A DNA stretch of 64,000 nucleotides from Bacteroidota bacterium (lineage in GTDB: Bacteria; Bacteroidota; Bacteroidia; UKL13-3), in contig JAZKBU010000011.1 in NCBI GenBank assembly GCA_040388375.1, positions 1 through 64,000 of the forward strand, read 5' to 3'. Positions 41,569-53,900 of the stretch are shown one piece after another (position 1 is the stretch's first letter; the number at the start of each line of letters is the position of its first letter). The notes under the pieces are model-generated. The model was not told the DNA's origin. It did no database searches and worked only from the letters and a program-made list of their open reading frames with translations. Both the position numbers and the translations under genes were made by a program.

Positions 41569-44500
41569 ATGGCAAAAGAAGAAAAAAGATTTGGAGGGAT
41601 AATGAACCTTGACGATAAGCCGGAATTTGTTTTGGCTAATCAGCATATTCACGCATTAAATATTCGCCTGTATGGTGGCGCAAATGGATTGACTGCACAA
41701 AATATTCCCGGAAATACTTTAATTGCAAATTCACTTCCGGCAGGCGATAATCAGGCATTAGGTTCATGTTATGATGGGTTAAGACAACGGATATTTTGGC
41801 AAAACTGGAATAGCAATGCAAGGAATGGGCTTTATATGTATACTATTAGTACAGGGGTTATAACTGCATTACTTGTAAGTTTTACTAATTCACAAACTGA
41901 TATATTTGGCTTTGATTTGGATTATCCTATTGCTTCTCAAAACATAATTTACACAACAGAAGAAGATGGAGATATTTGGACTTGGACGGCAAGGAATGAC
42001 AGACCAAAAGAACTGAACATTTTAGATGCCTTAAATAATATTTATGGTGCAAACTGGTTAGCATCATATCTTGACGTTGAAAAATCACAGCCAACAATAC
42101 CTATTCATTGTGGGTATGAAAATGATACAGCAGTAACGGTTAATAATTTAAAAGGTAGCGGTGGGTATAAACTAATAAGGGCTAAATATAGGTTTTGGTA
42201 CGGAACATTTCAAAAATCATGTTGGAGTACCATTAGTGAAATGCCTATTCCGGTTGGATATACTGACCAAGCAATAGATACTGACCAAACAAAGAATTGT
42301 CGTATAGGAATGATATTCCAAACTGGTTCAACAGACACAGTTAAAATTGAAATAGCAGTACAGGAAAATTTAGGAGACATTTGGGGTAAGTTTTTTTCAG
42401 TACAAATATTGGATAAAGCCGAACTTTCAATACCCAATAACGATACATACATTTGGGCTTTCTATAATAATGAGGCTTATGATTATATAGATGAAGCAGA
42501 AAGTATCTTGCAGTTTGACAGGGTTCCAATAAAAGCAAATACACAGGAACTATTAAATGGCAATGTAATTATTTATGGAGGGATTACAGAAGGTTATGAC
42601 CCTGTAATACCAGATGTAACAATAACTTCCGAAACACAGGATATTTCAGCACCAACAGGCGGTATTTCTGTCTTAGCCACACAACAAGGATTTAATGGGT
42701 TATCAACAGGTAATATAAGAATATCTTTAGCAGGTACACCTATTTTCCCGACTGCCGGAATTGGTATTACAGGAACAGCTTCATTTGTGCGTGTAACTGT
42801 ATTTAATGGCACAACCCCCTTAGATATAATATGCCAAGCATTAGTAGATAATACTACACTTGCTGTATTGATTGCACAACTTTCCGCAAGTGCAACTGGG
42901 CAGGGATTTACGGTAGTAAGCACAACTTCAAATAGTATTGTAATAAGCCATGCAAGCCAAGTATTGATGTATTACTATTCAGGCGGTAACGGACGAGATC
43001 AAAAGCCAATAGGGGAATCAGTACCGGCAAATGATTTTAGTAGTAAGTACGATTATGCTTTAGCTTATTTCGCAGAAAAATCTAAAACAAATGGGGCAAC
43101 TACATCAGAGGATTTTAATGTTAGCATCTTCCCAATAACAATGAGTCCAAATGCGTATAATTTCAGTCTTTCAAATATACAGTTAAAAATATACCATAGA
43201 CCGCCAACATGGAGTAAATATTATCAGGTATTAAGAACCAATAATCTAACCAAAGAAGATTTTGTAAGTTTAGTAAGTGATAGGACTTTTAAGGATGCTG
43301 ATTTCGCATATATTTCTATTGAGGCTTTGGCAAGATATAAAATACAATACCCTACAACAGTAATATCTTATGACTTTTTGGTTGGTGACCGGATTAAATT
43401 TTGTGCCTTATTCAATAATGACAAAACCATTGCACAAATTTATGGTAATGCACATGATTATGAAATAGTAGGACAGGTTGATAATCCTAATATAAATGGG
43501 TTGGTTAATGGTGGACGGTTCGTTAAGATAAAATTGCCAACAACAGGTGCAACATTTGATTTTGGAAGTTTTACAAGCAATTCTTATTACTACTATTATA
43601 TACAATTATATACACCTGCAAAATCAGTGGCAAACAATCTTAATGTATATTATGAGTTTGGAGAAATGTTTGAGATTGGAAATTCAGGTAGTGCCACATT
43701 AGCGTTTCATCAGGGCAACTTCCAAAATCAGGCAACCGATTTATCTGCACCTGCAATAATAAACCTAAGAAAAGGAGATGCTTATTTCAGACCAAGAGAC
43801 ATAAGGGCAGGGGCTTTCTTCTTAGCAGATACCGTAAAGGATATAACATATTCATGGGTTAATGAACCTGTATATGAACAAACCATAGAAAATATTCCTG
43901 TAGGCACAACATACACAGTTAAAAATACCACAAGTGGTAATACATCTAATCTTAATAATTGGCTAATTAAAACAGGATTGGTTGCCGTTAATTTTAATGT
44001 AAAAGGCAAATTAATCTTTAAGTCTTTATTGACAACTGCAAGCAATATTTCCGTTATTTTACAAATAAAGAATGTTGGTGGTGGTGGCGTAAGTTTAGTG
44101 GCATTATCAACAATATCAGGTGCATCTAACGGGCAGATACTTGAATTTAATATTGACCAAAATGTAACTATACCTGCAAGTAAAACAGCCGTTATTTATT
44201 TACAGGAAAGTCCTGTTAGTTCTCCAACTCCATTTAGTGCAAGTTCAATATCAGGACAATTAACTTTCATAGATACTGAACATGATTTTTTAATAGGAGT
44301 TATAGACCCTAATTTTTCAGACTTCTTTGCAAGTAAAGTAAATTCTAATGGTAGGGAATTTGTAGTTAACCCTGATGAAAAACAAATATTTTATTCAACA
44401 CTTTTAAGGTGGGGTTTAAGTTACCAACAGAATACAAATATTAATCAAATAAACCGTTTCTTCCCTGCAAACTTTGATGAAATTGACCGTTCAAAAGGGG

Positions 44501-45483
44501 CTATCCAAAGACTAAAAACAAGGGATAGAATATTAAGAGTTTTCCAAAACAGGGCGTGTGGGCAGTTTGGAGTGTATGCAAGGTTTATTCAAAATAATCA
44601 AGGACAATCTGAACTTGTAACCACAGACGATATAATAACCAAAAATAATATTTCATATTATGAAGGTGAATATGGGGTAGGGGAGCAATATACGGCTTTA
44701 GTCAGTGGAAAGATTGCTGACTACTTCGATGACAGCGTAAGAGGTTATGAATGTAGATTAAGTGGTAACGGAATTACGCCAATAAGTGAGTTGTATAAGG
44801 GAGAATTTACGATAAGGAATTATATAACTCCATACAATAAGACTAATTTAAGAACAGATGGGAGCAAGGCTAAAATATTAAAAACGTTTAATTACTTTGA
44901 TGAAGAAGCAATAACACTTTTACAAGCTACAGCCACATTGCCGGGGTATTGTTTTTCATTCAATGAGAAAAGAAACGGGTATTGTACTTTCCATAGTTTT
45001 AAAGATGCAGAATGGTTACAGGATTTTGAAGATAATATTGCTATGTGGAAAGACGGACAATTATGGGTATTAAATATAGGTAATCCTGACCCATCTACTC
45101 CATATTGTAATTACTTCGGGGTTCAATATGATGCAAGTATAACCGTAGTGTTTAATGTAAACCTATTGGAAAAGAAAACACCTGAAAGCCTTAGTGAAAT
45201 TGCCAGTGCTATTTGGGCGTGTCCAGTTATCTATAGCAATGTTATGAGCTATGGTACTCAAAGGCAAGAAACAATGTTAGGCACTTATGATTTTGCCACT
45301 TTAGAAGGTGTTTTTGAGGCTGCAATTTTAAGGGATTCATATTCCATAAATGGGATAAACAATGGAGATTGGATGAAAGCAAACTGGTTGGTAGTTCAGT
45401 TTATAAAAGAAAGCGCAAGTGAGTTAATTTCATTAGCTGAAGTAAGTTTGATGTGGAAAGACAGCCCATTGACAAACAAATGA
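41569..45483 (+). CDS. large tail/stabilisation protein (muzzle-like)
   Basis: 1,304 residues. The start KRFGGIMNLDDKPEFVLANQHIHALNIRLYGGANG is typical of the P22 gp10-like or crAss-like stabilisation proteins, and a long beta-rich body follows. The C-terminus (FDFATLEGVFEAAILRDSYS-like segment and DWMKANWLVVQFIKES) is also usual for them. It would close the tail below the neck. Assignment is by size, position and sequence style. Confidence 0.65.
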   Translation: MAKEEKRFGGIMNLDDKPEFVLANQHIHALNIRLYGGANGLTAQNIPGNTLIANSLPAGDNQALGSCYDGLRQRIFWQNWNSNARNGLYMYTISTGVITALLVSFTNSQTDIFGFDLDYPIASQNIIYTTEEDGDIWTWTARNDRPKELNILDALNNIYGANWLASYLDVEKSQPTIPIHCGYENDTAVTVNNLKGSGGYKLIRAKYRFWYGTFQKSCWSTISEMPIPVGYTDQAIDTDQTKNCRIGMIFQTGSTDTVKIEIAVQENLGDIWGKFFSVQILDKAELSIPNNDTYIWAFYNNEAYDYIDEAESILQFDRVPIKANTQELLNGNVIIYGGITEGYDPVIPDVTITSETQDISAPTGGISVLATQQGFNGLSTGNIRISLAGTPIFPTAGIGITGTASFVRVTVFNGTTPLDIICQALVDNTTLAVLIAQLSASATGQGFTVVSTTSNSIVISHASQVLMYYYSGGNGRDQKPIGESVPANDFSSKYDYALAYFAEKSKTNGATTSEDFNVSIFPITMSPNAYNFSLSNIQLKIYHRPPTWSKYYQVLRTNNLTKEDFVSLVSDRTFKDADFAYISIEALARYKIQYPTTVISYDFLVGDRIKFCALFNNDKTIAQIYGNAHDYEIVGQVDNPNINGLVNGGRFVKIKLPTTGATFDFGSFTSNSYYYYYIQLYTPAKSVANNLNVYYEFGEMFEIGNSGSATLAFHQGNFQNQATDLSAPAIINLRKGDAYFRPRDIRAGAFFLADTVKDITYSWVNEPVYEQTIENIPVGTTYTVKNTTSGNTSNLNNWLIKTGLVAVNFNVKGKLIFKSLLTTASNISVILQIKNVGGGGVSLVALSTISGASNGQILEFNIDQNVTIPASKTAVIYLQESPVSSPTPFSASSISGQLTFIDTEHDFLIGVIDPNFSDFFASKVNSNGREFVVNPDEKQIFYSTLLRWGLSYQQNTNINQINRFFPANFDEIDRSKGAIQRLKTRDRILRVFQNRACGQFGVYARFIQNNQGQSELVTTDDIITKNNISYYEGEYGVGEQYTALVSGKIADYFDDSVRGYECRLSGNGITPISELYKGEFTIRNYITPYNKTNLRTDGSKAKILKTFNYFDEEAITLLQATATLPGYCFSFNEKRNGYCTFHSFKDAEWLQDFEDNIAMWKDGQLWVLNIGNPDPSTPYCNYFGVQYDASITVVFNVNLLEKKTPESLSEIASAIWACPVIYSNVMSYGTQRQETMLGTYDFATLEGVFEAAILRDSYSINGINNGDWMKANWLVVQFIKESASELISLAEVSLMWKDSPLTNK

Positions 45484-45917
45484 TTAAATTAGAAAAAATA
45501 AGTACATTTGGGTTACGCAATTTGGTAGAAATAGCGTATAAAGGTGATAGCGAATTATTGGATAAATATTGGGGAGAAGATTTTAATTTAGAAGATGCGG
45601 TAAATGAAACAATGTGGATGGTTGGTGAAGTTAGTAAAGAAGCAGAAATGAGTTACTATTCAGTTGAATTGGATGACTGTGAAATTGGATATGTTTGCTG
45701 CTTTGAACACAATCTTTATTCATTTGGAATAAATATTAATTACAGGACAAAAGATAACTTGGTAGAATTTTGGGAACGGATTAAAGAAATAATGGGGCAA
45801 AGTTTTATTTGTATGTTATTTCCACAAAATGAAAGGGCAATTAACTTTTTAAAAACACAAGGGATGAAAATAGTTGATGGAGTTGAACAAAATTGCGTAA
45901 CACTTTTAAATATATAA
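45480..45917 (+). CDS. GNAT-like acetyltransferase-fold protein
   Basis: From the ATG at 45480 (ATGA overlap with the previous stop), 145 residues. EIGYVCCFEHNLYSFGININ, ...ERIKEIMGQSFICMLFPQNERAINFLKTQGMKIV resembles the last strands of a GNAT fold, where N-x-R-A-I-x-F-L is the co-substrate helix. The acetyl-CoA loop (R/Q-x2-G-x-G/A) is not seen, so activity is uncertain. Confidence 0.6.
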   Translation: MIKLEKISTFGLRNLVEIAYKGDSELLDKYWGEDFNLEDAVNETMWMVGEVSKEAEMSYYSVELDDCEIGYVCCFEHNLYSFGININYRTKDNLVEFWERIKEIMGQSFICMLFPQNERAINFLKTQGMKIVDGVEQNCVTLLNI

Positions 45918-45920
45918 ACT

Positions 45921-46532
45921 ATGCCGTGGATTATACCTTTAGCAACAGCGGGATATAGTATTTATAATTCTGCACATAATGCCAATAAAGCAAAAAAATC
46001 AGAAAATGCTTTAGAAGATTCATTGAATAATACGCCAAAGTACAAACCAAATCAATCAATTTTAGATTACTATGATAAAGCCTTAAATAAATATAACACC
46101 AATCCAACAGATACAATGGAGTATAAAGCTACTTCACAAGGTATAAAACAAGGAACAGTTAGTGGGTTAAGGGCATTGCAAGATAGGCGAAGTGGATTGG
46201 CTGGTATCCCTACATTAATGGCTAATCAAAATAATTCATTATTAAAAGCGGCGGTTACTGCTGAACAAAGAAAAGCACAGCAATTAGGAGTACTTGGGGA
46301 AGCTACAAGACTAAAAGCAGGTGAACAAGGTAAGGAGTTTCAGCAAAATGAAATTTACCCATTTGAGGCTAAGTACAATTTGCTTTCATTAAAGGCGGCA
46401 GGAGAAAGGGCAATACAAAGACAATCTACTCAAAACGCTTATAATAATGCTTGGGCAGCAGGAAGCATATTCCAAGATAATTGGGATAATGGTAAAAATA
46501 TATGGGGTACTAAAAATAGAAAAACAAAGTAA
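45921..46532 (+). CDS. internal virion (ejection) protein, small
   Basis: 203 residues. Glycine/serine-rich N-terminus PWIIPLATAGYSIYNSAHNANKAKKSENAL, then helical, A/Q/K-rich sequence. This is typical of podovirus ejection proteins that sit inside the head and enter the cell with the DNA. It precedes two larger candidates of the same kind. Confidence 0.62.
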   Translation: MPWIIPLATAGYSIYNSAHNANKAKKSENALEDSLNNTPKYKPNQSILDYYDKALNKYNTNPTDTMEYKATSQGIKQGTVSGLRALQDRRSGLAGIPTLMANQNNSLLKAAVTAEQRKAQQLGVLGEATRLKAGEQGKEFQQNEIYPFEAKYNLLSLKAAGERAIQRQSTQNAYNNAWAAGSIFQDNWDNGKNIWGTKNRKTK

Positions 46533-46535
46533 TCA

Positions 46536-47942
46536 ATGGCACTTCACAACGCAGCAGGAATGTATAACGGTTCAGCACCGCTTAATCCATTACCCTATGT
46601 ACAGATAGCTATGGCTGCACGTCAACGTAAAGCTGCAAGGGAAGAAGCCATTGATAAATATTACAGACAATTACCCGATACAATAAATGATAAGAATTTG
46701 AGGGATCAGGAAGTACCTATTATTAATGATTATAAAAACAAAATATTTGAATTTGGATTAAAGAACAGGGAGGCATTAAGAAACCCAAAATTAGATAATG
46801 GAGCAGCACAACTCACATTGGATAAGTTAATGAGAGAAACAACATCAGTTGCAAGGGAAAGCCAAAATGCAGCAAAGGTTGATTTAACAGCAGGTAAATC
46901 ATTAATGAATAAGGATAATCAATTTATACTTAATAGCGATGAATATGTAGCTGACCACGCATTACATAATTTACCTGTAACAGACCCAAGACACAAAACA
47001 CTTGACTTAACTAAGTATGCAGCAGGCAGACCGTATGATGAGGGTGCTTTAATAAAAAGAAATGCAGATATAAAGTATTCTGATGGTACACCTGAAATTT
47101 CACAGCATCCAACAGACCCATTATCACAAGTTGTTACTACAAGACCTGTTTTAGATGCAGCAAATAAACAAGTACTATTTGCAAGAGCAGCAGATGATTT
47201 ACATAATAATCCAATGTTTGCTAAAAAGATAAAAAATGAGTTGGCTCAAACAGGACAGTTACCACAGTTAGTAAAAATAGCACAAGAACAATTCGGGTTA
47301 AAAGACCCAAGTGATATTACTGATGAGCATTTAGCAGCAGCTTACGAATATTCATTATTACCAGTTAAGCAAACCGTACAAAAAAGAATTGTTAACACAG
47401 AAGCAGTAATGGATAAGAGGCGTAAAGAAGGTATGGAAGATTGGAGAACCAAAAATGCTTTAACGTTTAAACAGAGTTTAGAAAAAATAAGACTAAATAA
47501 TCAAAACCGTAAAGATGGATTGCCAACAGAAGATACGGGTTATGTTTCTGATGAAGTAGCAGACCAAGCTGGACAGGATATAACAGTTGATTTAGGGGGT
47601 AAGAAAAGAGACGTAAGGGTAATATATGTTAACGATGTTGACCCTGAAAGGTTGGATATTATTACCGGGAAAGATTTAACTAAGAAAAAAATTGGAGTTA
47701 CGCCTATACAAATAAAACAACCTGACGGAACTTATAAATATGGCTATTATCAAGATAAAGGTACAGGTGATTGGGAAGGAGCAGATGGGCAAAAAATAAG
47801 CCGTGAGGCTGTAAAAGACAGATATATTAGCAAGGTATCTCCTACTAAATTTAAAGTACAGGTAGGAACTAAAGGGAGTGAAAATACAAATACACCAAAA
47901 GTAAAAACAACAACTAAAAGCGGGCTTCCCGTATTTCATTAA
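46536..47942 (+). CDS. internal virion protein, medium
   Basis: 468 residues, helical and polar, with IAMAARQRKAAREEAIDKYY early on and a long charged middle. No domain recognised; its place between the small and the 2,014-residue proteins suggests an ejection or inner-core protein. Ends exactly at the start of the next gene (one-base overlap). Confidence 0.6.
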   Translation: MALHNAAGMYNGSAPLNPLPYVQIAMAARQRKAAREEAIDKYYRQLPDTINDKNLRDQEVPIINDYKNKIFEFGLKNREALRNPKLDNGAAQLTLDKLMRETTSVARESQNAAKVDLTAGKSLMNKDNQFILNSDEYVADHALHNLPVTDPRHKTLDLTKYAAGRPYDEGALIKRNADIKYSDGTPEISQHPTDPLSQVVTTRPVLDAANKQVLFARAADDLHNNPMFAKKIKNELAQTGQLPQLVKIAQEQFGLKDPSDITDEHLAAAYEYSLLPVKQTVQKRIVNTEAVMDKRRKEGMEDWRTKNALTFKQSLEKIRLNNQNRKDGLPTEDTGYVSDEVADQAGQDITVDLGGKKRDVRVIYVNDVDPERLDIITGKDLTKKKIGVTPIQIKQPDGTYKYGYYQDKGTGDWEGADGQKISREAVKDRYISKVSPTKFKVQVGTKGSENTNTPKVKTTTKSGLPVFH

Positions 47943-50900
47943 TGCCGGAAAAATATTTATATAAAGACAAAGTATTGCAACGTAAAGATGTTGAAGATGC
48001 AGCAAAGCAAAGCGGCATGGATATAGATACTTATAGTCAAAAAGCAGGGTTAAAACGGGTTAATGATAACTACAATTACAATGGTAAAACCATATCAGCA
48101 GAAGATGTTTTTGATGCTGCAAAACAATCAGGAATAGGGTTTGATGATTATATACAAAAGGCTAAAATTTCACCTATTGAAGATGTAAAAAAAAAAGAAT
48201 TTGGAAACATATCTGGCACTTCATCTTCCCCTACATTATCACAATCTCAATTAAACGTAGAGATACCTACAGTTAGTCTTGAAGATAATCAAAAAGATAT
48301 TTTTACTTTATCAAAAGAGCATAATGATTTAGCCAATAAAACTATTGAGGTAGGTGATACTGAAACAGGTAGTACTATTGAGCCAGTTGAAGGAATGGCA
48401 AATGCTAAATTTGATAAGGAAGGAAATGCTTTACCAAGAGGCGGTAGAAATCAAGCCAAAGATTTAAAGGATTACATGGTTAATGAAAGGGGATCAGACC
48501 CCGTAGATGTTTATGAAGAAATTAAAGATGTACCGAAAGATAAGTTGGATCAACATAAAGATGAATTGGCTGATGATAGAGAAACAAACACTCCTTTATA
48601 CCAAAGAAAATTAGCACGAATTAAGTGGGAAGATGGATTGGATAAGGAACTTATAAAAGGATTGGAACAAGGTGGCGTTTCTCCTGATGAATATAACAGA
48701 GTAAGAAATAATATGGATTTAATTTCCGATGAAACAGGGAAAGGAGATTATACCAATCAGCGTGGCGCAGTTAAATCATTAGCGCAAGATATTCAACTTT
48801 ACGGTGGAGAAAATAAAGATAAATTACTGAAAGATTTTGCAGTAGAAGTAAGTAAGGTTTATGGTAATGCCTACAACAATAATTTTGATAAAGTTGCAAG
48901 CGATACTCCCGAAAGTAAATACCTGAATAATGATGAACAATTAGCACTGCAATACATTAAGGATATTGCACCGGATAAAGCAGGACAATACGATAGGTTA
49001 ATGATTGACCCAAAAACATTAAAAGATAATCCTGATGCCTTAAAAGGGTATAATCATTTAAAACAAACTCTTGAAGAAACTGGAATTGGATTACAGCAAA
49101 ATTCAGTAAATGAAGAACTAAATAGCCTTAGTAAACAAGCAGAAGAAAATGGTGGTTTAAGTCCTGACCAATTACAGATGGCAACGGACTTGCAAAAAAA
49201 GAATGAAGAACTTTCACAGAAGCGAAATGAACTAGATAAAAAATACCCTGATAGAATTACTGATAAGGTAGATGATGCAGTACAGGAAATATTAGGACAA
49301 CGTGCAAATTTTGGTGGCAGATTCATGGGTAAGGTTACGCAAGGTGTTGGGCATACAGTTGAAGGTATGTGGAATTTAGTTAGTCAACCGTTCATGTCCG
49401 ATGCAAGTAATAATCTTACAGAACTTGGAATAATGGGGGCTTCAATTAGAGAAGAAAAAGACACCCATTTAACGGATAAAAATAAATCTATTCAGGATAG
49501 TGAATTAATTATTCAGCCAGAAATAAAATCACAAATTGATGCAATAAAAAATGACAAGAATTTATCTTATGAACAAAAGGCAACAAAAATTACAAGCATA
49601 TTAAAAAACAATCCTGATAAGTTTGGCAGAGTTTCAATACAAGGTGGCAAGTTTAATTTTTCGCCATCAGCAATACTTAATTCAGTTTCAGATGTTACAG
49701 CTTCATTAGTTCCGTTTATTGCTATGGAAGCAGCAACGGGTGGCATAGGTGGTGCAGGAACAGCAGCAAAGATGTTTAGGACAGCAAACGCAGCATTTAC
49801 AACAGGATTTTATGACCACCAAGCGGAAGGAATAAAAGAAGGTAAAACCGGAAGTGATTTGTATAAATATGCTGTAGTATCAACATTGATAGATGCAATG
49901 GCTATTGGTGGCGCACAAACAGCATCAGAAATAAGGGCATTGGCAGGTAATAAAACATCAGCAGCTAAAATGTTGGCTTCGTTATCAGATAAAGAAATTG
50001 AAGCACAGTTAGCAAAAGGCGTAGCTAAACCAATAAAGGTGTTTGGTAAGAACATAGAGCCGTTTTTAACCGCAACAAAGGATAGATTGGCTACTACACC
50101 TAAAATGTTTGCAGAAGGCTTAAAAACAGGCGCAAAATTTGAATTAGCTACCACAGCAGCAAATGAATTAAAGCATCAAATATACAATACCGATATTGAT
50201 AGAGAATTAAATTTAAAACATTCAATTTTAGGTGGCGCAACTTTTGGAATAATTGGTGCAGGTTTAGGACAGTTAGGCTATAAAGCACCAAATGAATTAC
50301 AAAGAGATTTTATAGTTAAGTTTGGTGAAGACCCTGATTCATTTCATGCAATTAATGACAAAATGAAAAAGGATGGTGAAATTACACAAGTAGAATATGA
50401 CCACCGGAAAACACTAATAGAAAAATCAGCAGAAGCATACAAGGCACTTCCCAAAGCCAATGCAAAAGGAAAGCCTTTAACCGAAAAAGAAAAAGGAGAA
50501 TACCTATACAATACCGTTATAAAAAATGAAGGTAATAGTGCAAAATCAAATCTTCCACCAAAGCAAGCAGAAAAAGCAGAGATAACAGCAATGGCGGCTG
50601 ACCATGCTAACGATTTAATTCTTGACCCAAAAACCGATAAGCAGTTAGAAAGTAGAAAAGGATTTTTAGAAAGAAAATTAGAATTAAATCAGTTAGGAGA
50701 TGAAAATGCTATCCATCTTTCAGATAAGGAATTGATAAGTGTAAAAGGAGAACTACAAGCAGTAAATGATGCTATTGAACACAAAAAATCCTTTGAAAAA
50801 GTAGAAATGCAGCGTAGGGAAATAACCCCTAAACCCACTGAACTAAGTACAGAAGCCAAGCCTGATGTAGTAGGTAGTGAAGAATTGGCTAATAATGCAG

Positions 50901-53900
50901 ATTTGATGCGTGATATTTTGGATGAAACTAAAATCAGTAAGGATGCAAATACTTTAAATTTTGAAGAACGAGATAATATTCATCAGGGCATTAACGATTA
51001 TGAAACTGGTAAAATATCAGGAGAGGAATTGAAGAAAGTGTTTATTGATAATAATGTTCCCGAAGAATATCTAAGTAGAAAAATGGTTGAAAATGGGATG
51101 GCTAAAAATTTAGAATTACCACAATCAACTACCGAACCAATAACAATAAGCAATGAAAATACCCAAGCAAGTACTGAAAACACTGAACCAAACAGTGCAG
51201 AAAAAACGAGCGTTGCAGAACCAGTGGTTAGTGAAACTACACCAGAAGCAGGAATAGGGGAAGAAAAAGTTACAGGCATCAAAAAATCAATAACAGAAGC
51301 TATAAGGGCTGAAAGAGGATTACCAAAAGTAGAGTTGCCTAAAATGGGTACTGATATTTCAAATTTAGAAGCAGCTAAAGAAAGGGTTGATAGTGGCAAG
51401 TCGAATCCATTGGATATTATTAACAGGATACTTGAAGATAAAAACGGGTTTAAAAATCACGATGAGTCTTTTGATATTCAGTATTACGCACATCAATTAG
51501 AAAGACATAACGAGGACTTAAATAAGCAATTGTCCGAGGCTGAAACACCGGAAGAAAAGGCTGCTATAGTCGGACAAAAAATGCAGTTAAGTGATAAAGT
51601 TGATGCCCTTACAGAAGCTACAAGAATAGCAGGTAATACCGCAGGTAAAGTGCTTAGTTCTTTTGCCCCTGTAATTAGTTTGAATACCGGACAAATATTT
51701 AGAGAAAATAAAGCCATAATAAAAGAAGCGTACGGTGGCGAAGTACCAAAAGAAGTTCAGGCTAAATTGGATGCTCTTACAAAGGAAAGGGATGAAGCTA
51801 TTGCCGCAAAAGTAAAACTGGAAGAAGAACTAAGGCAGAAAATGGCTCAAAAGGGCTTTGAAGAAATTAAGAAACGTGCAGCAAAAACAGCAAGAACAAA
51901 AGAAACAGCAGAACAACTTAAAAAAGAAGAACAGGATTTATTGCAGCAATTGAAGGATGCAGGTAAAGCAGACCCTACAGCACCCAAAAGAAGTGGGGTA
52001 GCATTAACAGACAAGCATGTTGTTATCATTGGTAAATTAGCTTTAAATTACTTTAAACAAGGCGTTAATGGGTTAGAGGCAATAATTAATAAAATACATG
52101 ATGCCGTAAGGGATGAAATAAGTGGAATTACCAGAAAAGATATAAGGGATTTGTTGGCTAATTATGACCCGTTAACTATTGAAAAAGAGATTGAAAGGCT
52201 TAATAAAAAAGCTGACCTTTTAGAAAATAAATTAACACCACCATCAGTTGATAGTAAAGGTAAGCCAACAGAAAAAACAGATTTTGGCAAGCAATCAAAA
52301 ATAGAAAGGACGTTCAGAAATAATACCGAATGGACAAAGGCAAATCAGCGTGTAGCAAATGCTGAACATAAGATGAAGATTGAAAAGCGTAAGGCATTTG
52401 AAAGCCAAAAGAATTTATATCAAAGAGGTTTAATGTGGTTAGGTAGATTAACAAGGTTATCTGTTTTATCCGGCAAAGCAGTATTGGCTAAATTAGCATC
52501 AGCAGCCGTTATAGGAGGTGCAATAAAACGTATTCCTGAACAGGCAATAGGGGCTATGTATAGTGGTGCATTTAAGGGTATTGCAGAAAAAGCACCAATA
52601 GAAGGATATGTTAACGCTAAAGCAGAAGCTAATTTTTATAAAGAGTTTTTTAATCCTAAAAAGTTTGCACAAAATTCTTGGCAAATATTAAAATCAGGAA
52701 CAACCGATTTAGGTAAAAGGCTTGGCGGTGCAGAATACGAGCATGTACCAGTTTTATATTTACCAACCGATTTACACCAAATAATAAAAGACCCATTAAA
52801 GAGAGGGGCTTATGAAGCATCATTAAGAAATGGGCTTGTTTGGGCTGAAAAACAAGGATTGGATATAAATGACCCATTGGTAATTAATTCGCTTGAAAAT
52901 GCAGCTTATAAAAGGGCGCAATACGAAATTTTCCAAGAGAGCAATAAACTTTCAAGATGGTTTGTATCTCAAAAGGCATCATTAGAAAAGAAAGGCAATG
53001 CAGGAGCAACCGTTAAGTTTCTTGTTGACTTCCTAATACCCGTAAGCACGGTTCCTGCAAATCTGGTTCGTAGGGCTGCAACTACTTCCCCTGTAGGATT
53101 AGTAAGAGGCGGCGCAAAGGTAGTAGAGGCATATAGAAAAGGTATTGAAAACCTATCCACCGAAGAAGCAGAAAGCATAATGAAGCAATTAAAACAGGGT
53201 ACATTAGGTACAGCATTATGGCTTGCAGGTTGGTTTGGTTATCAAAGTTTCGGTGGTTTATATAGTCAGTTCAATCCAAATAAAAAAAGAGAAGAAGGAG
53301 ATAAGGTAAGTGATGTAATGATAGTTAACGGCGAAGAAATACCTAAACCAGTTCAACACGCATTGCCATTAGAAGTTATTCAGGTAGCAGCAACAGCAAG
53401 GCGTATTTATGAGAACTATAGAAAAAATAAAAATGCAAGTACACCGGAAGCCTTGTTAAATGCAGGATTAGGTTCTATTGGTGCATTGGGTGAACAAATA
53501 CCAGTTATTGAAACTCCAATTCACGCTGCTTTGGCTACCCAAGACCCACAAGAATTGGATAAGTTTAAAGAAGATATTGACAGGAGAATAGTACCGCAAA
53601 TAATAAGGGAAGAAACAGATAAAACAAAAGGTTCTAATGACTTAAAGTATTTGGATGACCACCAACTAAAAATAGTGGATATACATAAAGAATCATTACA
53701 GCCTGTTAACTCAAAAGGTGAAAGGGTATTTGTTACCCCTGAATTATTTAAAAAAGTAACCGATGTAAGAGAAGAAAAAATAAAAAAAGAAATTGCAGAT
53801 GCAAGAAAAAATGGCTTTGTTATTTGGGAAACCGGAGAAAAAATACCTGCCGATAAGATAACAAAACCACAATTAAGATCATGGTTAATGGGAGTATCAA

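Noticed and set aside
50998-51399. 133-residue minus-strand frame inside the giant virion protein gene
   Set aside because: Antisense shadow: no start context, no neighbours in that orientation, low-complexity composition.
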